From positions 5,930,269-5,994,268 of the forward strand of contig JAQFVV010012423.1 in assembly GCA_028023455.1 (NCBI GenBank): a stretch of DNA of 64,000 nucleotides. Direction: 5' to 3'. This DNA comes from Epiperipatus broadwayi (taxonomy: Eukaryota > Onychophora > Udeonychophora > Euonychophora > Peripatidae). The position numbers and the translations under genes are program-made. The notes beneath the pieces are model-generated. The model did no database searches. It saw only the letters and a program-made list of their open reading frames with translations, and had not been told where the DNA came from. Positions within the stretch are counted from its first letter, which is position 1. Each line of letters begins with the position of its first letter. Shown here one piece after another: positions 1 to 11,989 of this stretch.

Positions 1-12
1 ATCTTTTCATTC

Positions 13-815
13 TTACCCAGGCCATCCTTTCCATATGGGCATGGGCCTCCTTTTGGTCTTCTTCAGGGTGGATAATCGATCTTTTGGCCGAATTTTACCG
101 AATATTTCGGGGCATGGTTTTCCATAGTGGAGCCTTTTTGGGGTGAATCCTGTAGATTCATTCAAGGTATGGTTGAAGTACCTCACAATTTCATCAGTTC
201 TTCTTACCCATCCCCAATGATCATGAGATGTGTACATGAGGAAGAGTCTGTTAATTTCTCTCATGAATACGAGGAAGAGCCTGTTAATTTCTCTCATGAC
301 CCTTTCACATGGATTAGATTGAGGTTTTCTAACAGAAGTTAACTGGTGATGTAGTCCTTGTTTCTTGATCCATCTAGCCCACTCCTTTGAAGTAAATGCG
401 GTCCCATGGTCCAAGAAATTACCTCTGGCGTTCCTACTTCCGGAAATTGCTTTTGTTGGAGCACACGAATAGCATTTCTCGTATCTGCAGCTCTTACAGG
501 GTATACACGTACATACATTGAAAATACATCTTATGTAATGAGCAAGTACCAAAACTGTTGAAATGATGGTGATGGCCCATAGTGGTCCACGGCGAGCAGT
601 TCATTTGGTTTAGTTACAGCAATGGTGTGGAGGGGTCCTGCATAGGACCTGTTTGGGTATTTATTCTGAGCACATTTGGTGCACCTCCTGGGGATGAGAA
701 GGACTTGAGCATATAGACTGGGCCAATAGAACCATCGCCTAATACCTTCTTCAGTTTTCTGAGGCCCATAGTGCCCAATATTCTCATGCACATGTTGTAT
801 GATTCTGGTCCTCAA
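13..815 (-). pseudogene. Gypsy integrase remnant (zinc-binding N-terminus plus catalytic core)
   Basis: Two overlapping minus-strand frames make up one integrase. The upstream frame (531-815) has the HHCC-type zinc module (HVHENIGH, then CTKCAQNK) and the first core aspartate in AVDHYGPSP. The downstream frame (13-552) has the second aspartate in FLDHGTAFTS and the glutamate in NPCERVMREIN, about 35 residues apart as in the DDE core of retroelement integrases, followed by TGFTPKRLHYGKP, a common Gypsy core end. A frameshift near 530-560 separates the frames. The core also carries an in-frame 33-base tandem duplication (238-300). The C-terminal end is cut by the window. Non-functional as it stands. 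Confidence 0.88.
238..300 (-). repeat. 33-bp in-frame tandem duplication inside the integrase core
   Basis: Two nearly identical units start at 238 and 271. In the minus-strand reading they give the repeated peptide REINRLFL, directly after the catalytic glutamate. The period is a multiple of three, so the frame is kept. Confidence 0.85.
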
Positions 816-963
816 TTCTGTGGAAATTATTATTTTTCCATGGGTTGTCTCATTTCTTCATTTTAATTTGTAGAATCTCATCCCTAAGCCGGTACTGTGA
901 AGATCTTTTCTAAAAATGTTTACTTGTCTCATGCAGATCCTTTTTCAGCTCAGTGATTATTTG

Positions 964-2301
964 TCAATATTGTTTTTCAGCTTGTTGCCAATATCCTAAG
1001 TGCTGCAATTCATCCTCAATAGTAGTTTCCTTCTGGGCTACCATAATCTGGGCAGTTTGATCATGCAGTTCCGGGTTCTGAGGGTTCATCAGTATTGGGT
1101 GATGGCTTAAAATGTCAGCCACCATATTTTCTGGTCCTGGGCAGTAGACTACACTATACCGGAATTTCTGTAGGGTCAAACTCCAACGAATGAGTCGGTC
1201 ATTTGTTAGGAAACTCTTGTTTAAAAATTCCAAGCACCTATGGTCAGTAATTATGATTACTTCAGACCCCAGGAGGAATTGCTTGAATTTTTGACAAGCC
1301 CACACAATAGCGAGTGTTTCCTGTTCTGTTGTGGTATAGTTTACCTCAGCCCCTTTTAAAGTTCGGCTGATAAAATAGAGAACTTGGTGTAGTCCCCTTT
1401 TTCTCATTTGAAATAACAAAGTGCCTAGACCCCTCTTACTACTAATGGTTTGGATGTAGAAGGGGTAGTTAAAATCTGGATGGTGAATTATTACGGCTTG
1501 TAAAAACTTATTTTTGATTACTTGAAGGTCCTGATCATGAGTGGTGGTCCATGCCCACCTCTTATTTTTATGTAAAAGATCAATCAAATGAGTTGTTTCC
1601 AATGCAAACCCAGGGTAGAATTTATGATAGAAATTACATAACCCCAGGAAAGAACGGACTTGCTTGCGGGTCGCTGGGGTTGGAAATTTCTCAATAGCTT
1701 CAATTTTTTCAGGGTGAGGTTTTATTCCATCTGCGCTAATGATGTGACCCAAGAATAAGATTTCTTTTAGGGCAAAGCAGCTCTTCTCCAAATTAATGGT
1801 GATGTTCTCACGCTCACACTCCTTGAAAAATAGGCCTAAGCACTTAATGTATTCTTCCATGTCCTTTGAAGCTATTACAATATCATCAATGTAGCAGACC
1901 ATATGGTCTTGCAATTCCTCTGAGAGTACTTGTTTGAGACAGTGCATCAAACCTGCACCACTCTTTATGAGGTCAAAAGGTACCCTCTTGAATACATGGC
2001 TTTGCCCGTTATATCGAAAAGCAGTATATTTTCGATCTCTTGGATCAAGGGCCATCTGCCAATAACTTGAAGTTAAATCCAAAGTGGAAAAAATAGTCTT
2101 TCCAGGCAGATGGACAAAGACTTCTTGGATAGGTGGGGGGATGTCTCTCTCAGGTATAGTCATGCTGTTCAATTTACGAGCATCAAGGCACAAATGAAGG
2201 TCACCACTCCTTTTCCTTACAACCACTAAAGGATTATTGTAAGGGGATGGTCCCCATTCGATGATTCCCCATTCCATCATCTGTTTAATTTGACTCTCCA
2301 T
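964..2301 (-). pseudogene. Gypsy reverse transcriptase-RNase H, one long open frame, active sites damaged
   Basis: A 445-codon uninterrupted minus-strand frame. The RT part has the first catalytic aspartate in FSTLDLTSSYW (about residue 75) and the YIDD box at residues 137-140, then the FLGHIIS and KQVRSFLGLCNFY motifs of the thumb and connection. The motif usually read as PFGL is PFDL here (about 108-111). The RNase H part begins near residue 280. Its first catalytic aspartate is missing (IQTISSKRGLG where an aspartate is expected before SS), while the later TTTEQETLAIVWA (about 323-335) and IITDHRCLEFL (about 350-360) motifs are kept. The frame is long, so decay is recent or mainly by substitution. 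The start at M is only the first methionine in the frame; in life this would be part of a Gag-Pol polyprotein. Confidence 0.93.
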
Positions 2302-2346
2302 CTCTTCTTTATATTGGAAGAGAATTGGGTAGGTTTTGGATTGGAC

Positions 2347-3054
2347 TTACAATTCTTCTTTTAATCTAATGCGGTGGGTATAACCTTTGATTTGACCAAG
2401 GACTTGAGAAAATACCTTGGAATACTCGTTTTCCAACATTTCTTTAATTTGGTTCCTGTCTCTGGGATTGGCAATCGCTGCTTCTTGTACCTTTGTCAAG
2501 ATCAATGCTGGGTCAACCGGTTGAATGATACAGCTGCAGTTATCCACTTGATTTTTCTGGGTGTCCTGAAATTTCACGGCCTCTTGCTTTATGTAACAGG
2601 TCCTTCGGTAGTAATCAATGATGCCTTCATGTTGTATTAAAAAATATGATCCCAACACCATGTCATAAATGAGTCCATCCATGACTAAAAAGGCATGTCC
2701 TAAAGATATTTGATTTATTCTCAACTCCAACCATATTTGGTAATTTTTACTCATTGATTTACGTCCATTTGCCAGAGTTAAACCAATGGGCCGTGGAGGG
2801 AGCTTCATGAATTCTTTTAATCTCCTCATGTTTTCAAACCAAGCTTTTGATATCAGGGATACTTGGCTTTCCGAATCCATTAATGCTTGCACTCTCTCGG
2901 TCTCGACTGTTATCTGCACAATTGGGAAGAGATTTCCCATGCTATTGTTTCTGGATCTATCTCCATGGATGATTGTGGTTCTTGGATTTTCCTCAGTTAT
3001 TTCTATTTTTTTGGTTACTTTGACCTTTTTGTTCCACTCCTGTGTCTTTATCAC
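2347..3054 (-). pseudogene. Gypsy retropepsin-type protease region of Pol, catalytic triad altered
   Basis: A 235-codon minus-strand frame upstream of RT. It contains ALMDSESQVSLIS near residue 60, at the position of the D(T/S)G active site of retropepsins. The glycine is replaced by glutamate (DSE), so activity is not expected. MVLGSYFLIQHEGII fits the second conserved block (ILGxDFL-like). The tail up to 2347 has GQIKGYTHRIRL, a linker commonly seen before RT. The frame ends just before the RT frame, with a gap of about 45 bases. The methionine start is not a real initiation site. Confidence 0.78.
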
Positions 3055-3064
3055 TAATAGAGGT

Positions 3065-3784
3065 TAAAAATCTTCCCATCTCTGAGATGGTGTAAATTTG
3101 GCAGCTTAACATCATTCTTTGGACCCATATGAGCATATTGTTCTTTATAATGCATGCATCAGAGTACGTGAAGGTGGTTAGGGTTCGAAACTTCGCCACT
3201 TGTTTAAAAAAAAATTGGATGAAAGTTCCTTGCTGGCTACCTTGATATTTTTCGGCTGTCAAAGTCTGAATCATATCTTCTTGGTGCTCATCACTGCAAA
3301 ATTGCCCTATCACTGCTTGTTCATATTCTTTGAAGTTTTTGGGTTTCTATGCTAATGACCTCCACCAATCCTTTGTAGTGTTTTTTAAATAATGGCTCAC
3401 AGCAGCCACTTTCTCAGCCTCATCCATTGCATGAACATGGATCAGTTCCCTCAGGCTTTCTATGTGCTCTATAGGATTCCCTCCTGGCTCGCCTTGGAAC
3501 TCCTGTATATGGATCAGTTGGTATATCAATGATGGTCCCTGTGAGCCGCTTGAAGGTGTTTGAACTTTATTGTTGGTGGTCTTCTCATTAGCCTCTGTTT
3601 CTATGATGGCTATTCTTTGATCTAGGGCTTCTTGATGCTTGTGCATTGTTCTCTCAATTTCATATCTCATTGTTGTCATAATGCTGTTCATCATCATCTT
3701 TGAATTTTCCATCATTATGGAAATCATCTTCTCTTCTGCATTTTCCTGTTGCTCATCCACCTGCTCCTCTTTTGTGGGATCCAT
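3065..3784 (-). pseudogene. Gypsy gag (capsid) remnant
   Basis: Minus-strand frame 3347-3784 starts at MDPTKEEQVDEQQEN. It has an acidic, methionine-rich, probably coiled-coil N-terminus (about residues 1-70). The capsid-like part follows: FQGEPGGNPIEHIESLREL, then EKVAAVSHYLKNTTKDWWRSLA, which matches the Ty3-type retrotransposon Gag pattern ending in WW. It continues in another frame (2993-3313) with IGQFCSDEHQEDMIQTL, so a frameshift sits near 3310-3350. I see no intact CCHC knuckle. The ATG at 3782-3784 is a plausible true gag start, because DNA upstream becomes low-complexity AT. Confidence 0.82.
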
Positions 3785-5290
3785 CTAAAACAGAAAATCT
3801 TTTTATTTAAAAAAAATTATATTATTATTATTTATTTATTTATTTATTTGTATACTTTACTTAAAAAAAATTTGAAATTTTATTCAAGACTGCTCTTTTC
3901 TCTTAATTTACTCTTAATTTATTGAGGGATAAACAAAACTTTATATATTTATTTGACTTGAATGGGTTACACCACCCTTCCCTCCTAAAACATCTCCCAT
4001 CCTACTATTACCTGTTCTGTTTACTGCCTTTCGTTATAAAATTATTTGCCACTCAGCTAAAAAAAATTTTTCGCAAAACTTAACTTTTTCCTAAATGAAA
4101 TGAAACAAATTTATTCTTTTTACCTCTGGTTGTTCTCCTGTGCCTGGACAGATTTGACATTGATCATACATGACTTAGTTGATAACAATTGGTTTACATG
4201 ATTTCATTTACATTTAATTTACATTTAAGTTGTACTGACTCTTTAACCATTTTATTCTTCCAGGTTCGAATCTTAAATAACACTATTTTGTGTTTGAAAA
4301 TATTGATTTAAACTATTGGCAAATTTTTTCGTCTGGGTGCCAGCCAATAGATTATATATATGCTTTATTATTAACAATTTATTCACCCAAGTCTCTATTA
4401 ACAAACATTTATTGCTATTACACAATTTTGATTTAGTAATTTTTTTATATCACAATATTTTACAGACTGAACATTTATTTATATACCAAAACATACAGTA
4501 TTTGGTTTATTTTTCTTTTACATTTTACACATGAAGAAAAATCACAGATAGAAACAAAAACCTCATATATTTTCCTTTCTATTTTGAGTCTGTGTCATAT
4601 ATCACTTTTAGTTCTGGGTACCAGCTATTTGTGGACCCATTATTCTTATTCTCTACCACAAAATACAGCAAAAAAAGTACATGTGTATTTCACACATTTC
4701 ATTTTATCAACATATTCATCATGGTGTAGGTATTTATCTAAAATCCCCACCATTTTAGAGCATCCCAAACTCAGGAAAAAAAATTTTTTTTACACATATA
4801 CATTATTCATTACTATGTCAAAAAGCATAACAAAAAAAAAAAACACATTATATACATTAAACATTATTCAGAGTTTTGCAGTGTGTGCAAAACATCATAC
4901 AAACTTGGGAAAAAAATCTTACATATATTTGTTATTTAGTGTAATTAAAAAAAAAACCTTATATATATATATGCTTAACATTATATAGGGTGTGGGAATA
5001 TCTAATAGCACCACGATGGGCATCCAAAAACCCAGAAAAAAAAATATATACGATATACCGGTCGAAAAACACACATCGATCCAACAAACCCCTGAATACA
5101 GGTAAAGTACCTCGAGTCCGACCATGTACAAGATAGATAAATCAGGTACATCGTGAATTCTGCCCTATTTACCTATATCCCCAGGTCAAAGATCTAATCA
5201 ATGGCCTTTCTCGACGATACGATCGAATTCCTTTATTTTCACTGTGCCGGCAGCTGGGTCTTAAAGCATGAGATTCGATTTTATTACATT
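3785..5290. other. AT-rich stretch upstream of gag; probable but undelimited 5' leader/LTR
   Basis: No coding signal. The hydrophobic, Y/F/I-rich open frames here are what AT-rich DNA gives by chance. The part at 4980-5280 is less AT-rich, with mixed-composition sequence such as ACCTCGAGTCCGACCATG, and could belong to the Gypsy LTR, but I cannot define ends. Confidence 0.35.
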
Positions 5291-8139
5291 TAAATGAGAA
5301 CTTGGGTGATTAGTTGATATGTATGTTTAAAAATCCAAATTTATTTAAAATAAAAGTAAACAAAATGATTTGAGAACACTGGAACTTTGTTTTAGTTATA
5401 TATATATATATATATTTAAAATCATTAGGCATTCTACATTAGTTATTTTACATTAGTTTAAACTCAAGCTCAAAAAAAAAAAATACAATTTTTAAATTCA
5501 CTTCATAATTATAAGAGTTCCTGACGACTTTATTTTTATTAGCGGTCAGCATTGACGTTATTAGGTTTGTACAATTTATTTTGTTAAGTTTATACATCTT
5601 TAATTTTGTTTACATTTATTCTCCTTTTTTAAAATAGTAAAAATTATTTCATAATTAAATGACCATGGATTTCAAAATTCCCCATGCACATTTATTACAA
5701 GCTTATAATATAGTGATAGGTTTAAACATCTGCCTAACGCACATATATAAGAATGACTTTAAAAAAAACATTTCTATTGAAAAAGATATTAATTAAATAG
5801 ACGATTGTAGTAAGACTAATTTGACGTCTTACTCCATTAACATATATATATATAAAAAGATTTTTATTTATCTTTATAAAATTAATAATTTGGATTTTCA
5901 ACAACTAATGTTTTATGACATTAGTGGACCTTGCTGGCATAGCTTATAAATAACTTTAAAACTCTAAGCGATTATAATAAAAACATCTATCAGTTAATTA
6001 TCAAAGCAAACAAGTCACTTTAGTTGGACTTACAACTAAAATCATACCTATAATGAAATATACCGTGAATTAGCCAAAACCAAACAATTTTAACTAATTA
6101 CGCAAACGAACAAAAGAGTCGATTACTCAGATCGAAGATTCTTTCGGTAGAATCATCTCCCTATGGCTTACATATTAGATAGGTAAAATAAAAGCAAAAT
6201 AATGTCAGGTTAATAAATATACGAATGCAAAATGGAGAGAAGAAACTTAAGTAAAAAAATACGAGCCGGATTACGGACACTTGTATGTCTATTCCAACGA
6301 AGACTAAAAGGAAAATCGATACATCCACATGTCATGTCCATGTATCGATAGGAGATAGAAATTACAAAGCATCCTCATATTCGCCTCTATGAATTCTGCT
6401 GACAAACCAACTCTATCTCAAACACGCTGTCCGTTTCACAGGCATATGCGAAGAACGGAAGCTAACTCCAAATCACAAAATCTATGACCATTTAAGGTCT
6501 GTTCATGAGACTCCAAGCATTCTTTATTAACCCGAGATCTTATAATTATTAAATAGGAATGAATTATAATTAAATAGCCTTAAAATGATCTAATACTGCA
6601 TAGAGAACAACCTGCATAAACAACTACTTTATATAAATATTTAACATACAAAAAAAAAATACTTATAGAAATAAGGGAATTTAATTCTCGAAAAAATCCC
6701 CCCTTCCCTCTTTCCTAACTTAAAAAAAATGCATGATAATTAACTGATGCTATCCAGCGGCGCTGTTACTAGGTCAAAAATCTATAACCTATTTTATTCT
6801 GTTTGAATTGCAGAAATATAAAATAACAGAATCCCATTCTGGGAAATCTATAATAAAACTGTTTAAAGAAATTATGGCATGTTTAGTTTGAAATATATAT
6901 ATATATATATTCGACATAACTTCACTTGCGAAATAAAATAGATCAAAATTATTTTATTTTAAAATTAAATTGTTCTTTCCTGAACTCCCTCTAATAAAAC
7001 ATAGTTTGCTCTCTTAGCAAATTACTCTGAGACCCTGTGAGTGAAGCTTGTTGAAATACAAAAAAAAAAATCAAAGCATGAAATAATCTCATGCTAAAAT
7101 TAATATAAAACAAATAAATTCATATTCAATTAAAAATATTAGAAAATTGTTGTGAGCTTGAGTTATCAAAAGGAAAAACATTATAAATAATTTAAAAGAA
7201 CAGGTTAAAGAGACAGTTAAAAAAAGATTCTTAATAAAAATTAACTTTTGACATTTTAAAGCTTTACGAAATTATGTTTACATTCTAATAATACTTTGGT
7301 CAAATCTGGATGACTACCTTGGTGCTCCCCAGGATGAGTTCTTCGGGCAAACATTGATGGCTTATGGCAGTTGATGGCATGTTCTGGCAGCAGCGTAATG
7401 GAAGATTTCGGGTCTCAGGAAGGAAAGTGCAGCGATTACCCTGTTTTACTTCTCGATCATCGTATCGTGCTTTCTACAACTCTCTCTGTTCTCTGTCATT
7501 CTCTGTCTGGTATCTCTCTTGTCTAAAAAGGGCCACTCTTTATTACTTCCTACTACCTCAGGTAATCTTTTAGAAAACAATGGCAATTGTTTTTATTCTA
7601 ATTTTAGAAAGTTTGTACCTCGATAAGGATTAATATATTTCAATCTAATTTTATATTAGTTTTTAATTTAGATAACAATGCAGAATCTCCACTAATTAAT
7701 GAATATAGATTCCACAGTGAATGGATTTTGGTAATTTATCAATGCTTTTAATTTAAACATTTATTTTAAACTTCTTATTAAGGTACAAATCTTTTCACAA
7801 AGGCCATCTTGAATTCTTGAACTAAAAATAAAGCATTTTAAACATATAAAGTATATCTAAAATATATTTAAAAAAATTCAAAGTTAATTATTTGAATTTT
7901 TTTCTTTTAATAATAAATTAGAATAAGTGTTAGTACAATTATGATCCAAAATAAATTATAGAATTTATTCAGGATAGTTAAAAATGTTTAAAAAATGTTT
8001 TTTTTAGAATAATAAAAAAAAGAAAATGTTAGTAAATAAATAATTAGGTGGGTCAGACCGTGAAACGGCAAATCTGAATCAGATTTACCATTTCAATATA
8101 TATATATATTAATGTTAATATTTGATCAATTTTACAAGC
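5291..8139. other. AT-rich DNA without recognisable genes
   Basis: Poly-A/T runs, short TA tracts (about 5398-5414, 6894-6910, 8096-8110) and no motif-bearing frame. A slightly GC-richer island at 7310-7570 contains a 69-codon plus-strand frame rich in S, F and L with no motif I recognise. It could be a fragment of an unrecognised element. Confidence 0.4.
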
Positions 8140-8142
8140 ACT

Positions 8143-8945
8143 AGGTTTTAAATTGTAATAAACTATAGAGAGTGATCATCCTTTCCTCACAAGTGCTGTT
8201 AAATATTGGTATTCAATCTACAAGAATACTCTTGTTCCAAGCCGCAAGATAGAGACTTTAACGAAATAAGAGCAGCCATCTTATTCCTGAACTTAATTGT
8301 AATTATATGAGCCAATCTTAAGAATCTAGAAGTCAGAGCATAAATATATAAATTATTCATTTGAAATCTATTTTTTATTTTTAATATTCTTAAGATTGGA
8401 ACAAGAGTATCCTTGCAGAATGAACATCAATATTTAATGGCACTTATCAGGAACAGCGAATTACTTTCTATAGTTTATTACAATCTAAAACATAGCATTT
8501 GGAAAATTGAACAACTTTCTATAGTTTATTACAATCTAAAACATAGCATTTGGAAAATTGAACAAATATTACATAATTTAACATCATTTAATATTGGCAC
8601 AAAGGGAATTTGAAAACTTTTAGAAGTATTAATAAGAATATTAAAAATAAGAAATGGAGTTAAAGTGAATGATTTTTAAATTTACACGGTCACTTCTAGA
8701 CACTTAAGATTGGTTCATCTAATTACATTTTAATTCTGAAATAATCTGGCCACTCTTATTTCCTTAAGGTTTACAGCCTTGTTAAAACTATTACTGAAAT
8801 AATAGTGAGCGTTTAATAAATTCATAATTACAACTTTAAAATCTCTATGTTATGGCTGGGGCAAAAATATTCTTGCAGACTGAATACCAATACTTAATGG
8901 TACTTGTGAGGAAAGTATGATTACTTTCTATAGTTTATTAATGTT
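8143..8945. repeat. Inverted-repeat (MITE-like) family, at least two copies
   Basis: Sequence at about 8143-8245 reappears as its reverse complement at about 8398-8505 (shared words include TTGTAATAAACTATAGA, ATACTCTTGTTCCA and a TTAAATATTG-type core), so 8143-8505 folds back on itself. A further copy follows: 8697-8770 is the reverse complement of 8250-8326 (AATAAGAGTGGCC / GACCAATCTTAAG-type words), and 8875-8935 repeats the 8415-8480 region. The end words resemble class II MITEs or foldback elements, but I could not fix target-site duplications. Confidence 0.7.
8463..8565. repeat. 51-bp tandem duplication at the edge of the inverted repeat
   Basis: The block beginning CTTTCTATAGTTTATTACAA and ending in AAAATTGAACAA occurs twice head to tail with a 51-base period (starts 8464 and 8515). 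The two units are essentially identical, so the duplication is younger than the surrounding repeat. Confidence 0.9.
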
Positions 8946-8949
8946 AACT

Positions 8950-11215
8950 AAATTCTGGTTTAACAATTAAGGCATTTGTTTAATCCTATCTGATTTTTAT
9001 ATGCATATGTAAAGGTGAATCCTTTATCTGTCATCTACTCAACACATTCATTTTTATAAATATTTTTAGATATAAACCATTATTATACCTCACCAGGAAA
9101 CAGCAACTTCTACCTAAAGTTTCATAAAAAAATGTATAAGACAATAAAAAAAAATGGAAATATAAATAAATATATTTCAAAATCTTTCTTTAGTAAATAA
9201 TTACAGTAAGTGGCATAATTATTTTATTCCTCCCTGAATGAGTGCATATTCTTGAGAATTCCAGAATGCATTCTGTCAAAAATATAATCATAAAAAAGAT
9301 TATTATCTTAAATAAAATAACATAAGATTATATATATATATAAAAAAAAAACTTTTCTTTTTCTAAAGTAAACTTAGAATCATAAAAAGTAAATTATGCC
9401 TATAATCTATTATTAACTGCTTTAATTAAAGGAATCCTTTTTTCCCCCCTAAAATTTATATATGATTTCTTTTTGTAAAATTTATACATAAAAGTCTGCA
9501 TAAAATAGATATATGTAAATAACACAGTTTGGATACATAGTGCAGATCTTCAGGTTATCTTTGAGTATTCATTTAATTGCCTCTCCATTTAGCAGTATAT
9601 AATGTATTGTTTGGCAATTTTATTTTCTTGCACAAGACACAATATTTAATAAAAATGCAGTCTAATAAATTTTCTTAAGTTAGCTAATTTTTAAAGTAAA
9701 TTTGACAATGATTAACATTATGCAAGCATAGAAGATAATATTCAAGCAACAATCCAAAAAATCCTCTTTGTTTTCAATGTATTTATTTATTGCTTCTTTT
9801 CCCACTTAGCAGACATTTTAGTTGCCATAGAAGTTTTATAAGTGCTTCATAGTTGCTATTTTCTAATCTATCTCTTTTGTAGAGAGAATCCTAAAAAACA
9901 AACAGTCTAATTATTTTCTAGTGATTGTAGCAGAGTGGATGAAAAACATCATTTTTGTCTTTCATACAACTTCATGATAATTATCCTATTTTTTTTTTAC
10001 CTAATATAAAATTATACACAAGTCTGAATTAACTGCCAAATCCACATGCCAACTAGTTCTAAATAATTATGTATATTTTTTTCGAAAATCATATTTAATT
10101 ATTTAATTAAAACTTTGTTCATGAAGTTAACTAATTAAAATATGCTTTTTCAAAAATCTTGATTTTGAATTTTTGATAATAAACCTTAACTCACAATACT
10201 ACAATCTGTACCATATAGTGCTATCAACTTTTGAATGCCTTAATTTCATATAATTTTTTAATTAAATAGGTGTCTGACTCATCACTTTCCTAAATATATC
10301 TATTATGCCAAAAATAAAAATAGTTACTTTAAATTTTATATTCCCTCTTTGTTTTAGTGATATATCATACCATTTGTAATCTGGATAATTGTAAATTTAT
10401 ATAATTTTTGGCAAAAGATCTTATTTTTCATCTATTTATTTAGATACATATAGTTAAACTTATTGTAACTAATGGCAACAATAAGAAGCAAATTTAGTTT
10501 ATTATAATAACTGATTTTACAAAAGTTGTCCATTGAATCCAGTTTAATAAAAATGAATAAATTTCTTTATTTTTGTAATTTTATGGCTTTTTTTTTATTT
10601 GAATAATTTAATATTTATTGTAAGTAATACTTAATTGAAAACAAAAATTGAAGTGATAATTAAATAAACCAGATTCATATAAAAGAAAATGTATGAGATA
10701 TAAGTATAGATGGTACATCCCAAAATCATACTGTAGTCATTGCAGGTCAATTAAATCTGTTTAACAACAAAAAACCTACACAATTACAAGAAAAAACAAC
10801 CTGCTTATATTTTATTTAAAAATTAGAATTTACCTTAGATTTTTTTTTAAAAAAAAAAAACCAGTGTTGGAAATTTAATTTACACTTACAGAAATATACA
10901 CACACAAATAATTTAATGTGTCTATGTGTGTAAATATATGCATAAATAACAATTACGTTAAATCATTTTTATTAATTTTATTTAAACTGTCTTTATGATA
11001 TTAAAAAATGATGCTATTGATCTCTTTTTCTTTCTCATTTTTAAAATAACTTTATACTGTTCTTTATTCTTTCTTTTGTCTAATTTTGGCATGTAATTAT
11101 TGCTGCCAATAAAATATCCATTTTAATATATAATATTTAAAGTTATTGAAATTGACAGCTAGGCAAAGAAACTCAGGTGTTGATGCCTTTATAATATTTA
11201 GGATAGAAATAATCA
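8950..11215. other. AT-rich DNA without recognisable genes
   Basis: Homopolymer runs and short microsatellites (for example a TA tract near 9332-9342). No coding frame with a family motif and no repeat pair that I could match elsewhere in the window. Confidence 0.5.
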
Positions 11216-11219
11216 TTAA

Positions 11220-11890
11220 TTTAATTAGAAAAAATTTGAACCCAGATTTTCAAGCTCCTCTTAGGTATCCATTCTATTTTATACAACTGATACACATGAC
11301 CACATAAATGTGAAAAAGATAAATGATCTCCAATAAACATATTTCATGCTGTATCAATTGGTCCAGATCATCATCACACACACATATATATAGTTATTGC
11401 TCAGTTTATATTAAGATAGCAAATCTTCAAACTTTTATGGACAGTCTTCAATCTTTTCCATTTTCCTTTGGCTGACCATATCATTAAAAATCTGATGATG
11501 GCATATTTAAAGTTCTTATTTGCCAATTTTGAGTCATACCCATGTTGACTGTAAGACATTTTCATCTTTGAACATGCCATCATCAGATTTTCAATGATAT
11601 GGATGGCTAAAGAGTTGCATAGTGAAGAAGATTAAAACCTGTCCTTTAAAGTTTGATGATTTATATCTTAATATAAACCAAGCACTGATTGTGTGTGAAT
11701 ATATATATATGGGAGATGATGGTCTGGATCAACTGATAAGTGTGCTGGTCTAGTATGAAATATGTATATTGGAGAGGAGAATATTTGTCTTTTTCATGTG
11801 TATGTAGTCATGTGTATCAGTTGTACAAGATGGAGTAGGTGACTAAAGGGAGCTTGAAAATCTGGGTTCAAATTTCCTCTAATTACATTT
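11220..11890. mobile_element. Palindromic SINE-like element, copy 1 (tRNA-like ends, hammerhead-derived arms)
   Basis: The left arm (about 11220-11503) and right arm (about 11573-11890) are reverse complements around a spacer of about 70 bases. The innermost words are CTGATGATGGCAT and its complement. Read outward, each arm carries a hammerhead-like core (right arm about 11728-11774), then a region ending in CTGGGTTCAAATTTCC, which resembles a pol III B box. The left arm lacks part of stem II of the core. A second full palindrome of the same family lies at 48528-49100. I infer a retroposed or recombined inverted dimer of a SINE-like unit. Confidence 0.72.
11728..11774 (+). ncRNA. Degenerate hammerhead-ribozyme-like core (family 1)
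   Basis: CTGATAA (11733-11739; G8 of the consensus CUGANGA changed to A), a stem-loop with loop GGTCT, then GAAA at 11757-11760. A three-base-pair stem III follows (ATA with TAT), then A and TTGG. Two extra bases sit before stem II, and the expected partner CCAA is GATCAA. It matches better copies at 12102 and 34040, so it is probably a decayed member rather than an active ribozyme. Confidence 0.4.
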
Positions 11891-11989
11891 AGGTTAAAAC
11901 TATATATAATATACTTGTATTTAAATATTAAATTTTTAGTTTAATAAATGATTAATAATAATCATTAATATATTTACACAAACTGGTTT

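Larger units (their letters stand above)
1..3784 (-). mobile_element. Ty3/Gypsy LTR retrotransposon, decayed, truncated by window edge
   Basis: Read on the minus strand, the order is gag, aspartic protease, reverse transcriptase, RNase H, integrase, which is the Ty3/Gypsy order (integrase after RNase H). Each domain is recognisable but split by frameshifts, and several catalytic residues are changed, so this copy is dead. The integrase runs to the left edge, so the 3' LTR lies outside the window. The 5' LTR should lie above position 3784 but I could not delimit it: no clear TG...CA-bounded block or primer-binding site stands out. Two related short motifs resembling a tRNA 3' end (CTGGGTGCCA near 4333, CTGGGTACCA near 4615) are noted as weak primer-binding-site candidates only. 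Confidence 0.92.

Noticed and set aside
127-342. Plus-strand frame overlapping the integrase
   Set aside because: Antisense shadow of the minus-strand Gypsy integrase.
2374-3067. Plus-strand frames at 2374-2640 and 2786-3067
   Set aside because: Antisense shadows of the protease/Pol frame.
4328-4632. tRNA-3'-end-like words as a Gypsy primer-binding site
   Set aside because: Two similar words occur 280 bases apart and neither adjoins a definable LTR end.
4316-5131. Hydrophobic frames in AT-rich DNA (possible membrane proteins)
   Set aside because: F/Y/I/L-rich content follows from T-rich sequence; no motif, no codon signal, multiple homopolymers.
11491-11587. CTGATGATGG words at the palindrome centre as hammerhead cores
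   Set aside because: No GAAA or stem II follows; they are simply the inner ends of the palindrome arms.
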